Below, piece after piece: positions 23,569 to 35,212 of a DNA stretch of 64,000 nt; position 1 is the first letter of the stretch, and each line of letters starts with the position of its first letter. This DNA is from Codonopsis lanceolata (taxonomy: Eukaryota > Streptophyta > Magnoliopsida > Asterales > Campanulaceae). The notes under the pieces were generated by a model that was given only the letters and a program-made list of their open reading frames with translations, had not been told where the DNA came from and made no database searches. The translations under genes and the position numbers were made by a program. The DNA lies in NCBI GenBank assembly GCA_013146195.2, contig CM028380.1, forward strand, positions 86,182,049 through 86,246,048, read 5' to 3'.

Positions 23569-24645
23569 CTATGACTGCACAACTTTATTTGGTTTAACAC
23601 AAGTGGGTGCCTTAAATGACTGGCATTTCCACAATGATGTTGTCCTCTCAACTGGCATCACACCATTTCCAGAAGGCCCAACAGAAAACAAGGGCTTCTT
23701 GGTGGCAACAGCTTTCCCGGTGTCCTCTTCAGACAGTCTTGAGCTCTTAAACTTCACCTCTTCTTTAGGATTTGCTTGGTCCCTAAAGTTACAAATGCTT
23801 AATGGCAACTTCTTTTGCTTCATTCTTCCCCTCTTCCTACCAAGGCTACTTGTATCGTCCTCCCCATATTTCTCCTTAGAGCGAATTCTTTCTGCTTCCG
23901 CATTTTCCATATTTGATGTGTCAGTTTTATTGAATGTTGACGTGGTTTCATCTACTTTAACCATATTTGCTTCCTTTTCATTTGAACTTGCACCCTCCAC
24001 CTCCCCTGCCACAATATTCCCATTGCTAGTAGAAGGATTAGAATCCGGTATCACTTCAGAAAAGGCCAAGCTTTTGAGCCTCTTGTGCTTATGACTCTTC
24101 AAGTCGGAAGGCGAGCAGTGCTTAGAAATTCTTGGTGAGCTGTTTATGGCCCGATGCAATGTCCGCGCCAACTCTTCATCCGTCTTACAGTTCTCACTCC
24201 GATTCTTATTATTATTACTATACAACATCTGAACCTGAACATGCTTCTTCAATTTATTCTTCTTCAAGTACCTCTCATTCGAAGCTGTCTCCTCAGACAC
24301 ATTTGCGACCAATTCTAACGCACTCTTGGCAGCAGCCACAGCCTTGGCTGCTATTATAGCCTTCTCGTCAGCCGCAGCTCTTGCAGTCTCAGCTACCTTA
24401 AGTGCAGCTTCAGCAGCTGATCTCGAGGCCTCCACAATTTCCTCTTCTGACAGATTATCGTTATTCAAATGAGACCTCAATAACTTATTAAGCCGGTCAT
24501 CATACTCACTCAACGAGCTAGAAGTAGATGGCATGTATGAGTTGCCATCAGAATTCTGCTTTTTCAACCCAGCAAGAAGCCGCTTTCGAGGAGGCAACAG
24601 TACATCAGCATCCAAGTGATTAACATCACATATGTTAGCATCCAT
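23569..24645 (-). CDS. Plant protein of unknown function, Ala-rich helix and basic nuclear-type motifs
   Basis: Single-exon coding region of 358 residues. The start is the ATG at 24,645, the first in the frame; it opens MDANICDVNHLDADVLLPPRK. The N-terminus has a basic PPRKRLLAGLKK. Residues ~65-115 form an Ala/Glu/Lys-rich region predicted to be helical (SRSAAEAALKVAETARAAA). Several basic clusters follow (YLKKNKLKKH; SHKHKRLKS; GRKRGRMKQKK near residue 270) that could serve as nuclear localisation signals. The C-terminus is Ser/Pro/Lys-rich. Two features argue for a real gene: the long frame has composition unlike the flanking repeats, and a leader exon with a splice donor lies upstream. 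I do not recognise the family with certainty and assign no function. It is flanked by a Stowaway-like MITE downstream and a 241-bp MITE just upstream of its leader. Confidence 0.8.
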   Translation of the reverse strand: MDANICDVNHLDADVLLPPRKRLLAGLKKQNSDGNSYMPSTSSSLSEYDDRLNKLLRSHLNNDNLSEEEIVEASRSAAEAALKVAETARAAADEKAIIAAKAVAAAKSALELVANVSEETASNERYLKKNKLKKHVQVQMLYSNNNKNRSENCKTDEELARTLHRAINSSPRISKHCSPSDLKSHKHKRLKSLAFSEVIPDSNPSTSNGNIVAGEVEGASSNEKEANMVKVDETTSTFNKTDTSNMENAEAERIRSKEKYGEDDTSSLGRKRGRMKQKKLPLSICNFRDQANPKEEVKFKSSRLSEEDTGKAVATKKPLFSVGPSGNGVMPVERTTSLWKCQSFKAPTCVKPNKVVQS

Positions 24646-24654
24646 TATTCTCTA

Positions 24655-25250
24655 CATCAATCTAGCATCCAATCTTTTCAACAAAATTCACACTGTACAT
24701 AAGGAAAATTCACACCTTTAGCACAAATTTACTAGAAAATTACAAACCCACCAAACCAATCTAATTTTCGTTATAAATCTTCTAAACCCACAAATAATTC
24801 CATCTAATTCACCCAAAAACAAAACCCAATTCAATCTTGATTAACAGGAATTCAAATTCATGAAATTGAGAATCAATTGGAAATGAGCAAACAGAATAAC
24901 ACAATTCAAACCCACTACTGTGGACAGATTCCCCAACTGTATAACATCAAAGAACCCATAATTCAATACAAACTGATGACAATCAAGAGAAATTCAGAGG
25001 TTGATTCAATAGAATTATACAAATCCAATCTTGTTTAGATATGTTCGATTATACAATTTGATATGAAAAACAAGAAAAAGACAGAGAGAGTAGAATGTAA
25101 AACGTGGAAGGGTGACATACCTGATCTTGTCATCTCTGAGAGATTGAGGAAGAAAGTTTGTTAGAATTAGGGTTTTTAGAGAGAAGGTGGAAGAAAATGG
25201 TCTGCAAAACCAGTTAGAGAGAGAAAGAGAGAGGATCATATTAATATGTC
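24655..25250 (-). promoter_or_regulatory. 5' leader exon and 5'-UTR intron of the 23.6-24.6 kb gene
   Basis: On the minus strand a CT-rich leader with aaaaccctaattct (about 25,121-25,250) ends in a donor reading ATCAG|GTATGT near 25,121. An AT-rich ~450-base intron follows, and an acceptor (ttgatgtag or gctag) lies within 30 bases of the ATG at 24,645. Leader introns of this type are common in plant housekeeping genes. Exact transcription start and acceptor are inferred. Confidence 0.6.
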
Positions 25251-25312
25251 AGGAATTTCGATTGGTTCTAATTCTAGAAACCCAAAACACAAATCCATAA
25301 AACCAATTATTT

Positions 25313-25553
25313 GGAGCCGGATCCTCAATTCCAAAATTATATTTAATCTCCTATTTCATCGTCGGATTCTTGTCACGTGTCAATAAGAAATCTTCACAAA
25401 AAGAAATATTGAGCTAGATTTCACGGATTTTTATTGTTATGGAAGCACAATCAACTTAGTATTTGATTTTGTTTATTTACGATTGACACGTGACAAGAAT
25501 TGACGGTGGAATAGGAGATGGAATACAATTTTGGAATAGAGGATCCGGACTCT
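25313..25553. mobile_element. 241-bp MITE with ~70-bp terminal inverted repeats
   Basis: Left end ggagccggatcctcaattcc and the complement of the right end agagtccggatcctctattcc pair over about 70 bases, both reaching cttgtcacgtgtcaa. An 8-base duplication, aattattt, flanks it (25,305-25,312 and 25,554-25,561), which fits hAT-type insertion; a MULE origin is not excluded. It sits ~60 bases upstream of the gene leader. Confidence 0.85.
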
Positions 25554-25649
25554 AATTATTTAGCCCGTGCTTCGAATCGGTACAATATATATTACAATAA
25601 TAATATAACTTCTGTATATTATAATTAGATTGTTAATCTTTTTCATAGT

Positions 25650-26494
25650 TATAATATTTTTTTTATTTTTATTAATATTAAATGATTTTTTACCTAAATA
25701 CTTTTAAAATTAACATAAGTTTCTAACTAATATGAGATATATATTTTGTATTAGTAATAATAGTAAAATCTTTCATCTAAAAACTTTTAAAATTAACATC
25801 TAACTTGATAATAATATTAGAAGTCATTTTGTTAAAAACTTTTAAAATCATAATTTATTTTTAAACAATGTGGGATACTTATTTTCTATTTTTATTGGTA
25901 ATAAAAGTTTAAGTTTTTTTTTATCTAAAAACTTTTAAAACCAACACTACATTTTAACAATGTGATATACGTATTTTTTATTAGTAATAATAGTAATAGA
26001 TAAAAGACTTTATAACCAACATTCATTTCTAAACAATGTGGATACATATTTTATATTGGTAATAACATAAAAATGTCTTTATCTAAAAACTTTTTAAACT
26101 AATAACATTTTTATAACCAACGTAAAATACTTCTCTTCTATTGTTAATAATTGTAAACTTTTAAAATTAGCATCACTCTCTAACTAATGTAGAATACATA
26201 TCATCATTTGGTGATAATAGTAAAAGTCTTTTATCTTAAAAATTTTATAACCAACATCTCTTCCTAAATAATGTTGGATACATCTCTTCTATTATATTAA
26301 ATGATAAACCAACATCATTTTTAACCAATATAGGATATCTCTTCTATTAGTAATAATAGTAAAAGTCTTTTATCTAAAATTAAAATCAATATCACTTTCT
26401 AACCAATGTGAGATATACATATTCTATTGATAATAATGGTAGAAGTTTTATATCTAAAGACTTTGAAAACCAATATTACTCTCTATCAAATGTA

Positions 26495-26550
<56 letters not shown>

Positions 26551-26585
26551 TATTAGTAATAATAGTATTTTTAAAATTAACATTA
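25650..26585. repeat. Degenerate ~84-bp satellite, first block
   Basis: Repeating phrases: aaaaccaacatca, ctttctaaccaatgtg(a/g)gatac, tctattggtaataatagtaaaag, tcttttatctaaaaactttt. About ten copies, strongly diverged, with a (TA)n run at 26,500-26,547. The array resumes at 28,189. Confidence 0.85.
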
Positions 26586-26703
26586 ATTTATAAAGAGAAT
26601 ACCACCTTTTTGGCCACCGTGCAAATTGGGGAAATCCAATTTGACCAATTACGTTTCATAACGATCAAATTAACCAACCAACTTTTGTTAATATCGGGTC
26701 AAG

Positions 26704-26756
<53 letters not shown>

Positions 26757-28003
26757 GACGAGGTTATATTTATCCCTCCAAAATCACACTTTTGAAATTT
26801 TGACTTTTGAGTTGTCATTCCACTCTTTCTCTCTCCTGGTTGTATTTTTCTTTCTCTCTCTCTCCTGTCTTCTCCATATTTTCTCTATCATCACCAACAT
26901 CTCCTCTCTTTTAATTATGTTTAAACATTTTTCTCTCTTTAAACAAAAAAGGTAACGAAAACAAAAATAATAGTTCCGGAGTCAAGAAAACAAAAATATA
27001 AGAGGTTAGTAAAATAAAAATAATTTATGGAACAAACCACTATAAAAATATAAGTTACAGAATCAAACAAAACAAAAATAATTTAATGCGGAGGTTAGTA
27101 AAATAAAATAATTTACGGAACAAAAGTTTTAAAAAAATTCTTATAAAAAAAAGTAAAACAAAAATACGTTAGTAAAATAAAAATATTTGATGGAACAAAA
27201 ATAATAGTTACGAAGTCAATAAAACAAAAACAATTTAAACTAAGGTTACTAAAAAAAATTCGTTATTTTTTTTATTTTAGTTTATTGTCTTATCAGAAAT
27301 TTATTTATTCATAAAATACAAATATAATTTAATAAAAGTAATCATTCAAAATGAAGAGCTTATTTGAGTTCAGATTTTATTTGTAGGGTAGAAAAAATTT
27401 AAGTTTGTTCGAAGACATTCATTCTACAGAGTTTTTGAATAGTATAAAGTGTTCTGGGTTGTTAGGTCATGAATTGACACTTAAAATTGATATTCTGATA
27501 ATGCTATTGAGAAACATTGACAATGCTGTAGGGTTGTGCAATGAAACAAGACTTATCATCTTAAATCTTGGGGATCATATTATTGAAATAAAAATTTTGA
27601 AAGGAAGCAATGTTGGAGAAAAGGTTCTTATCCTAAAATTGTCATTAACTATATCCGATGTAAAACTGTCTTTCATATTCCAAAGAAGACAATTACCATT
27701 GCTGGTATCATATGTAATAGCAATTAATAAGTGTCAAAGTCAATAATTACACGTAGCCGTAAGTCTCTTTTTTGAAGAAACTAGATATTGATATGCAGTG
27801 AAAATGAAAAACCAATTAATAAGATAACAAATGTTGTGTATAAGGAATTTTTAAAAAAATTTATAATGATTAGGGATATACTTATGTGTAATTGTTAATA
27901 AATTGATTCTTCTTATTTTATCCTTTAAGATTTTTTATCCTCTTTATTTTGTTTATGTACGATTTAATTAACATGCGTTTAACGCACGGGTTAAAAAAAC
28001 TAG
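26704..28003 (+). mobile_element. Helitron fragment inside the MULE element
   Basis: Comparison with the uninterrupted MITE at 49,754-50,073 places the insertion between ...ggtcaaga and ttgccatagaagg. The 3' end has the Helitron signature: a hairpin tgcgtttaacgca at 27,973-27,989, then a short A-rich spacer and CTAG before a T. The 5' edge is a (TA)n run (26,705-26,755), so the true 5' terminus is lost or masked. Confidence 0.85.
27405..27746 (+). pseudogene. C-terminal fragment of Helitron PIF1-like helicase
   Basis: A 113-residue frame carries helicase-end motifs of plant Helitron transposases: EFLNSIKCSG, MLLRNIDNAVGLCNETRLI, GEKVL, SLTISDVKLSFIFQRRQ and SYVIAINKCQSQ (normally INKSQGQS). 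It stops just short of the final YVALSR motif. Only the last ~110 residues of a protein normally >1,000 residues long remain. The position 250 bases before the Helitron 3' end agrees with the family layout. Confidence 0.9.
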
Positions 28004-28188
28004 TTGCCATAGAAGGAAGATATTGACAGAAGTTGGTTGGTTAATTTGGTCCTTATGAAACGGGGAGGACGACATTGCAATCACATTAGAAGTTGGTTGG
28101 TTAATTTGGTCGTTATGAAATGTCGTTGGTTAAATTGGATTTCCCCAATTTGTATGGTGGTCGAAAATGTGGTATTCCCATTTATAAA

Positions 28189-29500
28189 TTATAATCAATG
28201 TGTGATACATCTTTTCTATTGATAATAATAATATAATACTTTGTAACCAATGTGAATACATGCATCTATTCTATTTGTAACAAAAAGTCTTTAATCTAAA
28301 GATTTTTTAAACCAACATTTATTTTTAAATAATATGAGATACATATCTTTTATTGGTAATAAGAGTAAAAATCTTTACTATAAGACTTTCAAAACTAACA
28401 TTTTTTTTCTAAACAATGTGAGATACATCTTTTTCATATTCTAACAATATGAGATACTTCTTTTCTATTTCTATTGGTAATAAAAGTTTAAGACTTTCAT
28501 CTAAAAACTTTTAAAACAAGTATCTCTTTATAACCATGTGGTATACACATTTTCTATTGGTAATAATAATATTTTTAAAATCAACATTAATTTCTAACAA
28601 ATGTGAGATACATTCTTCTATAATAATAATACTAATCTTTTCTATAAAAACTTTTGAAATCAACATTTCTTTCTAAACAATGTGGGATACATCTTTTCTA
28701 TTAGTTATAACATAAGCATAATAATAATAGTAGTATTTTATCTAAATAGTTTAGAAACCAACATCTCTTTGTAAACAATGTGTGATACATCACTTGTATT
28801 GATAATAACATAAAAATTATTTTATCTATAAATTTTATAACCAATATATGTTTCTAAATAATATGGATCTTTTTGTAACCAATACGAGATATATTATCTA
28901 AAAATATTTTAAACCAACATCACTTTCCTAACTAATGTAAAATACATATTTTTTCTATTGGTATTAATTTTTTTATAAAAAAAACTTTTAATACATACAT
29001 CACTCTCTAACCAATGTGGAATATATCTCATCATTTGGTAATAGTAGTAAAAAAAATTTATCTAAAAAAAATCTAAAACCAACATCTCTTTCTATATAAT
29101 GGGATACATAGATTCTCTTCTCTTTTATTGATGATAAAAGTAGAAGTCTTTCTATTTAAAAACTTTTAAAATCAACATCATTTTTTAACAAATGTAAGAT
29201 TTATCTCTTTTATTGGTAATAATAGTAATTTAAAACTAACATCAATTTATAACAAAAGTGTGATATATATTGATAATAACAGTAAGTCTTTTATATAATC
29301 TTAAATAATTAAAACCCAACATCATTTTTAACAAATGTGAGATATACATCTTCTATTGGTAATAATGGTAAAAGTCTTTTATCAAATGACTTTGAAAACC
29401 AACATCACTTTCTAATCAATGTATAATACATATCTTCTATTGATACTTAATAATATTATTTTTAAAACCAACATCAATTTCTAACCAATGTGAAATATAT
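28189..29500. repeat. Degenerate ~84-bp satellite, second block
   Basis: Continuation of the array broken by the MULE insertion; about fifteen diverged units of the aaccaacatca...caatgtgagatacat...attggtaataata type. No gene. Confidence 0.85.
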
Positions 29501-29509
29501 TTATTTTAT

Positions 29510-30285
29510 TATTGAAAAATTAGTGTTTTAATGAAAGAAATTGTGCAACTTGAGGCACGAATTTCTTAATTTACTTGTCATTTGTTTGTTGGCGAAGGTA
29601 ATTGTGCAAATGTGTTCTACTCGGTGAGAGAATCGAAATGATATATTTGTTTGTCCAAATCGAATTTTTGATGAATAAGATATCAAAACTTAAAGTATAA
29701 TACTTGTTAAAAAAAATTTAGTGTTTTTAGTGTAAAAAATTGTGTAACTTGAGGCACAAATTTCTTTACGTGTCATTTGTTTGCTGGCGAATGGTAATTG
29801 CGCAAATTTGTTATATTCGGTTAGAGCATCAAAATGATATATTTATTTGTACAAATCGAGTTTTTGGATGAATAACATATCAAGACATAAAGTATGATAC
29901 TTATTTAAAAAATTAGTGTTTTTAGTGAAAGAAATTGTGCAACTTGAGGCACGAATTTCTTTACGTGTCATTTGTTTGTTGGCAAAAGTAATTGTGTAAA
30001 TATGTTCTACTCGGCAAAAGTATCAAAATGATATATTTATTTGTCAAAATCAAGTTTTGGATGAATAATATATCAAGGCTTAAAGTATGGTGTTAGAAGT
30101 GAGTCATTAGAAGTAATATCTCATCTTGAAGAGTTTTATCTCACATCAATTAAAAGTAATGTTAGTTGTAAAATTTTTTAAATAATAAGTCTTATACTAT
30201 TGATAATAGAAGAAGTTATATATACTAATATTAATACCCCTTATAATATTGATTATTATTATGTATTATTATATTATTAGTTAAC

Positions 30286-30290
<5 letters not shown>
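29510..30290. repeat. ~198-bp tandem trimer and tail, second copy of the 1-645 block
   Basis: Units begin near 29,512, 29,710 and 29,908 (aaattagtgtttttagtg). The tail tatggtgttagaagtgagtcattagaagtaat matches positions ~450-640. A (TA)n run at 30,291-30,319 closes the block. Confidence 0.88.
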
Positions 30291-30319
<29 letters not shown>

Positions 30320-30323
<4 letters not shown>

Positions 30324-30832
30324 AAACAAACAATTTTGAAGGTTTACCCTTATGACAATCAAAATTTACATTTCTACCATTACGAGTACTATATTTCATC
30401 TTATGTATTTGAATTTGAAATCTTTGACCCTTTTTTTTCTCTATCCTATAAGGAATTTGCAATTTTTACATTTGATAGCCTTTTTGTTTAGAAATTGAGA
30501 GATAAAAAAAAAAAATTGTGTGAATTTTTCATCCTTATATGGGTGTCAAATATCTAACTGATTAAAGTATCATATGCTAAGTCATGTGATATCTAATCAA
30601 TTATGTAGCTTGCAATCTAGATTGAATTTGGAAGTGATGACGCCGAAAAATCACTGCATGGGAGTGTCGAAAGTTGTTGTCGTATATGGATTGTCTGATG
30701 ATCGAATCGGTGGTAGAATCGTCGTCTAAGTCAGATATATAATTGTGTATATCTATAAAATGAGCACCATGAGAGGAATCCTTGTCGAAACCCCGACATG
30801 TTTATGAAAAAGAAGGGCGCGTAGACTCTATG
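30320..30832. other. Non-coding stretch
   Basis: I see no gene, repeat family or regulatory element here. It ends at the LTR of the next element. Confidence 0.5.
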
Positions 30833-32019
30833 TGTTGGTCCCGAAGTAGGCTCAATCTAGGCTAGAAGGGGGGGGGGGTTGAATAGCCTAGATAAGTTTT
30901 TAATAAAACTTTACTTCTAAGAACACTTCTTAAAGATTTTAGAGAGTTTGAAGTAGAAATGTTAAGGCAGCGGAAACAGAATATATTAAGGATTAGCAGG
31001 ACTGCTGTTAAGGTAGTGTAAACCGAATGTTAAACACAAGCTTAAGTGGAGTAATAAGAACGATTCGAGACACGAGGAATTTGAAGTGGTTCGTACTGTG
31101 AATAGTACTACATCCACTACCAAAGTGGTTAGCTTTGGATTTTAAAAGTGCACTTGTTTATCCACTAGGTTTATGACTTAGATCTCTAATGGATCGTGTA
31201 CAAAATGAGTTTTTTAACCAAGTGTATAAAGGTGAGAGAGACAATCAATGAATAATTGTTCTCTTCACGTGCAGAATTAAAGAACAGTTTAAAGACAAAC
31301 TAAATGAAGTGAAAGCAATTTAAGATGGCGATCTGCGCTTGAAAGTTTGGTGAAGTGTTAGCCCTTGTCCTTTGATCTCTTGAATGCTTGAGTGATGAAG
31401 ATGAAGCTTGAGAGTTAATGCGCAAGAGTTGTTTCTTCAGATCTTCAAAACTTGAATATATACCAGGAAGAGACCTTTTGACCGTTGGTTTAAAATCAGA
31501 GATAATTGAGTCCAACGTTCCTTTGCATTGAATGCAATTTCGGCGCTTTGGGACAAGAAACAACCACGTCATCGAGAGATGCGGTGTGCGAAGACATTAC
31601 TAAACGAGTAATGTTTGAGAATGAGCCTTGCGGCTTGGAAAGTCTTCTTAGCCAAAACGGGTAATGTCTTCGTCTTGATTTCAGATACTGACAGCTTGTC
31701 ATCATGCAGAGTTGACTTCTTGAAAAATAATCTGGTGAAGACATAATGACTAGATATTTTCGAAAATATCTAAAAGGGTGTACACGTGTCATTGTTTCTT
31801 GATTTTGGCCAATTTTGATTTTCCGCTATATGAGCAGACTTCAAAGTCTGCTGGTCCTTCAAGAAGCTTCTTTGTTGGGCGCTAAGAACTAACACTTAGA
31901 AACTATTCTAAACAAAGTGATTCTAAGACAGCAGTTGCCACACTAAGCGCTGCACCTTTTAGCCTCTCTGATAATAGAATCGAAGATGACTCAACCAAAT
32001 CTAATCATAGGAATCAACA
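30833..32019 (-). repeat. 3' LTR of the Sirevirus-like element
   Basis: On the minus strand it begins TGTTGATTCCTATG at 32,019 and ends GGGACCAACA at 30,833 (TG...CA), with the ggttgaatagcc and G-run motif (11 G at about 30,869-30,879) typical of this LTR type near its end. About 1.19 kb. A minus-strand open frame over part of it is not conserved coding sequence as far as I can tell. Confidence 0.85.
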
Positions 32020-32033
32020 ATCTCCTCCTATTT
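32020..32033 (-). promoter_or_regulatory. Polypurine tract
   Basis: The minus strand reads AAATAGGAGGAGAT directly before the LTR start, the plus-strand priming site for reverse transcription. Confidence 0.85.
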
Positions 32034-32491
32034 GGTTGATGTCATCATCTCGGAACTTTGAATCATGCACTGAGATAATAGTATGTCTTAAGGAAATTTT
32101 TATTAAGAGCAGACATACCTCTCAGAGCAGAAGTCTTAGTAGAGAGATAGCTAGACTAAGTACTTACAGGATAAAAGCATTAAGATAAAGTACTTAAGAA
32201 GAGCAAGGTTTAAATCTATGAGATAAGTATGCATGCAGGATATAAAGATTTAAACGCGAAGTTTAAATTGAGCAGATATATCATGAAGAAGCAATTTAAA
32301 CTTTGAGACATCTGTGATTAAACAAGCTGTTTAAACAGCAGAAGTTTTGGCAAAACAGCATGGTTTAACAACAGAGATACAGAACAAAATACCACAGAAT
32401 CAGAAAAGATTAGGCTGAGTACGTCTTCGCTCTAAGTAGTCTCCAACCCGCATTCGATTACGTCATTGAGGCGCTCTGCCGGTTACGTTCC

Positions 32492-34710
32492 TCAATCGTG
32501 GGCTTGATTCAAGAAGTGAGTAGCTCTCTCCTCCCTGATGGCACCAACCCTACGCTGTTCAGCAGCAGCAGCTCTGGCATCGGCTTCTTCGACGAGGCGA
32601 AGATTGGTGAAATCAGCAACTTCTCGTCGGCTAAGAATTGCTCGAGCCATGCCGGTTTTGAGCTCATTGAAAAGACCACGAATGCTGATTTGTTGAGAGT
32701 GCAGCATCCCGATCAGAGCAGCTTGTTGATCTTGAACTAGGAACCTGTGAGTGGTGAAGGCCTGAGCAGTGTCGTTCACTAGTTGATCAACGAGCTTCCC
32801 GATGTCAAAAATGGTGGCATGAGTAGCATTGAGGCCGTAGTTGAGCACATCAATCTGCTGTGCCATAGAAGAAACTGTCCTGTTGAGCTGAGCGAGCTGG
32901 TCGTTGTTTGCTCGAAGAAGCTCCAGAATGGCAGGATCAGTAGCGGTGGTAGGTAGAGAAGGGTTAAGGTTAATGGAGATATGGCTGGTGGAAGGATGAT
33001 GAGCAGGGTTTGGAGAAGAGGCAGATGAAGCAGGGTGATTAGCAGAGGTAGTAGGTGGAGGAGAAGAGGGTTTGGAATCAACCTCAATGTCAGTGGCTAA
33101 GCTGCTGACAGAGAAGTGAGAAGCAGAAGAAGAAGAGGATGCTTCTAAGAGGTAAGAAGGGAAGGGATAGTCGGGTAGAAGAACAAAGTTAGGAGGGGAA
33201 GTAGAAGGGTAAAGAAGATCAGAAATAGATGAGAAGTCAAACAGAAAGGAATGGGTAGCAGAGAGATGGAAGGAAAGAGAATTTGGTAGAGATCAGAAGA
33301 AATGGAGATAGGGGTAAGATATTGAGAGATAGGGGGGAAGATTTCGGGTAGAAATGCAGTTTGGTAGAGAAGAGTAGAGATGTGAGGGGCAAGAGAAGAG
33401 AAATGGTCAGGCATAGAAAAGGAAGGAGAGGAGGTGGATGGAGCAGAGGTGGAAAGCACGGGTACAATGGCTAAGGAGGTGTCTGGAAGAATGGTGGAGA
33501 TGGGTTCAGTGAATGGGGTGGAGAAGGATGAGTCTCGAGGTGGAGAGGGTGAGAGCCACGCACTTCTTACGAAGTCCGCGTTTTTGGTTTTGGAGTAGGT
33601 GAAGAATGCTCCTCCTCAACAAATGCCAGGGTCAAGAGGAACAGGGAAGAAGGAGTGGCAAAGAAGCTCCTCCCAACAGCCAGCGAGGGTGAAGAAGTGA
33701 GTGGAGGGGAGGAAGAAGATATGGGAGAAGAAGGTGGTATGAATGGAATGAAGGGTTCGTAAAGGTTCAACACGTTTGGATTTTCGCTTGGAACGAAGGG
33801 GAGCAATCACGATCGGCACCTCTTCTGCACCTTTGGAGTAGGAGAAGATGGAGCAGCAGTGGCCTTTTTCCTCTTTGAAGGAGGACCAGCAGGCGGGGCA
33901 GCAGCAGAGCTAGTAGAGGAAGCAACTTTCCTCTTTTTGGGAGCTGGCTCCTCCTCAGCAGAAGAGAGCTTCTTCTTCTTCTTGTGAGTTGAGGGAGCTG
34001 GATCAGCAGTCTTGGAGGAGCAGCCTTCAGCAGCAGCTTCTTTTGAGAGCTTCTTGCTCAACTGCTTTGCTATAAAAGAGTCCACGGTTGTTTCAGGATT
34101 GATCCTGATGACTTTAAGAGGTGGGGGCTTCAGGGCATGGACAATGACTAAAGGGTGAAGACCCCTGATTCTCTCGCTCGACTTTTGATAATTGATGATG
34201 AAGGTGCTTTGGTAAACCGGATCGATTTCGAACCTTCTTCTTCTCAAAGTTGAACATATGAGTGAGAAGTGTCGTGTTGGACCGAAGAAGAGTGTTGACA
34301 AGTCTGACAAAAGGCCGCTTCTGCTTCAGAGAAGCCTTTACTGCTTCGACGGCATCACACAGCAGCTCAAAGATGATCTGAGCCCAGTTGAGTCTGATGT
34401 TGAGAACGACAGCAGATGTATACTCCAGCTGGTCTGAGGTCATGATGTCGTGGGTGCCGTTTTTGAAGATTAGGCTCTTGTCAAACAAGTGGCTGATGAA
34501 GTAGACATCGTCCTCAAACAAAGTTCGTTTCATTTTAGCAGCAGCCTCTCTTGGTGTGTTCTCACCACGCATGTAGGACCATGCCGTGGTCTTTTCAAAG
34601 ATCGGTGAGAGTAGGTCCATCGAATTCTACGCCAATGATCTTGGCAATTCGGGAGGCCGAGATGGTAAAGTTAACGCTTCGACGATGGGCGTGATGGAAG
34701 ACCGTGATTC
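32492..34710 (-). pseudogene. Envelope-like (putative plant transposon protein) region of the Sirevirus-like element
   Basis: The minus strand encodes, with frameshifts: an N-terminal domain (about 34,710-34,200) starting near RIAKIIGVEFDG and containing FEKTTAWSYMRGE, which I associate with the putative plant transposon protein domain found in such elements; a Lys/Ala/Pro-rich middle with clear basic clusters (HKKKKKLSS; APKKRKVASS; SKRKKATA, ~34,130-33,820); a Ser/Pro/Leu-rich part (~33,800-33,100); and a C-terminal helical region of 124 residues ending at 32,492 (ARAAAAEQRRVGAIREERA). I see no clear signal peptide or transmembrane anchor, so 'envelope-like' reflects position only. The basic clusters would suit nuclear targeting. 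Confidence 0.7.
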
Positions 34711-35212
34711 ATTTACCCGAGCCGCTCTGAAAAATTCTTCGCCTAGCATATAGCGAAATCTACATCTTCCAAAGATGAACAAGGGCGTAATGCCGATCGG
34801 TTCGATCGTCCATTATCTTGACTCAGAGGCATAAGCACGAACAGATGGTTCGCACATCCCTCGGGTGATACGTGGATGGAGGCGATTTGGAAAGTCGTGA
34901 ACGCCAGATGCGAGAAGAAGTTCCAATTAAAGGCATTTCGTAAATTAGGGCAAAATCTCAAAAATTGGAATATAAACACAGTTAAGCATATGAGCCCTAA
35001 AAATTTCATGAAGAACCACATCCAGATCAAATGTAACTTGAAATACAAAAATCGACTGTGTAAGAACATTCATAAGAAGATATGAACAGCAAAATTTGAA
35101 GATTTAAAAGAGATGAAGCAAAGCTACATGAACAAATAATAATGGCAACGATACAGATAAGAGAGCATAACTTAGCTTACACTGAGATTACTAAGTTAGG
35201 GTTCGAAATTTC

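Larger units (their letters stand above)
26595..28179. mobile_element. MULE-type element carrying a nested Helitron
   Basis: Ends gagaataccacctttttgg and the complement of ...ggtattccc form ~100-base terminal inverted repeats. A perfect 9-base duplication atttataaa flanks it (26,586-26,594 and 28,180-28,188); 9-base duplications are diagnostic of Mutator-like elements. Its ends match the 320-bp MITE at 49,754-50,073. Relative to that copy, a 1.3-kb insertion (26,704-28,003) is present. Confidence 0.9.

Noticed and set aside
23549..24094. 181-codon plus-strand frame overlapping the host gene
   Set aside because: Antisense of the 358-residue frame; no motif, and the leader and intron signals support the minus strand.
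30869..30879. Run of 11 G as a G-quadruplex signal
   Set aside because: It is the conserved G-run near the end of this LTR type, and its length may be inflated by sequencing error.
33145..33806. Several overlapping Ser/Pro/Leu-rich minus frames as separate genes
   Set aside because: They are alternative readings of the low-complexity middle of the envelope-like region.
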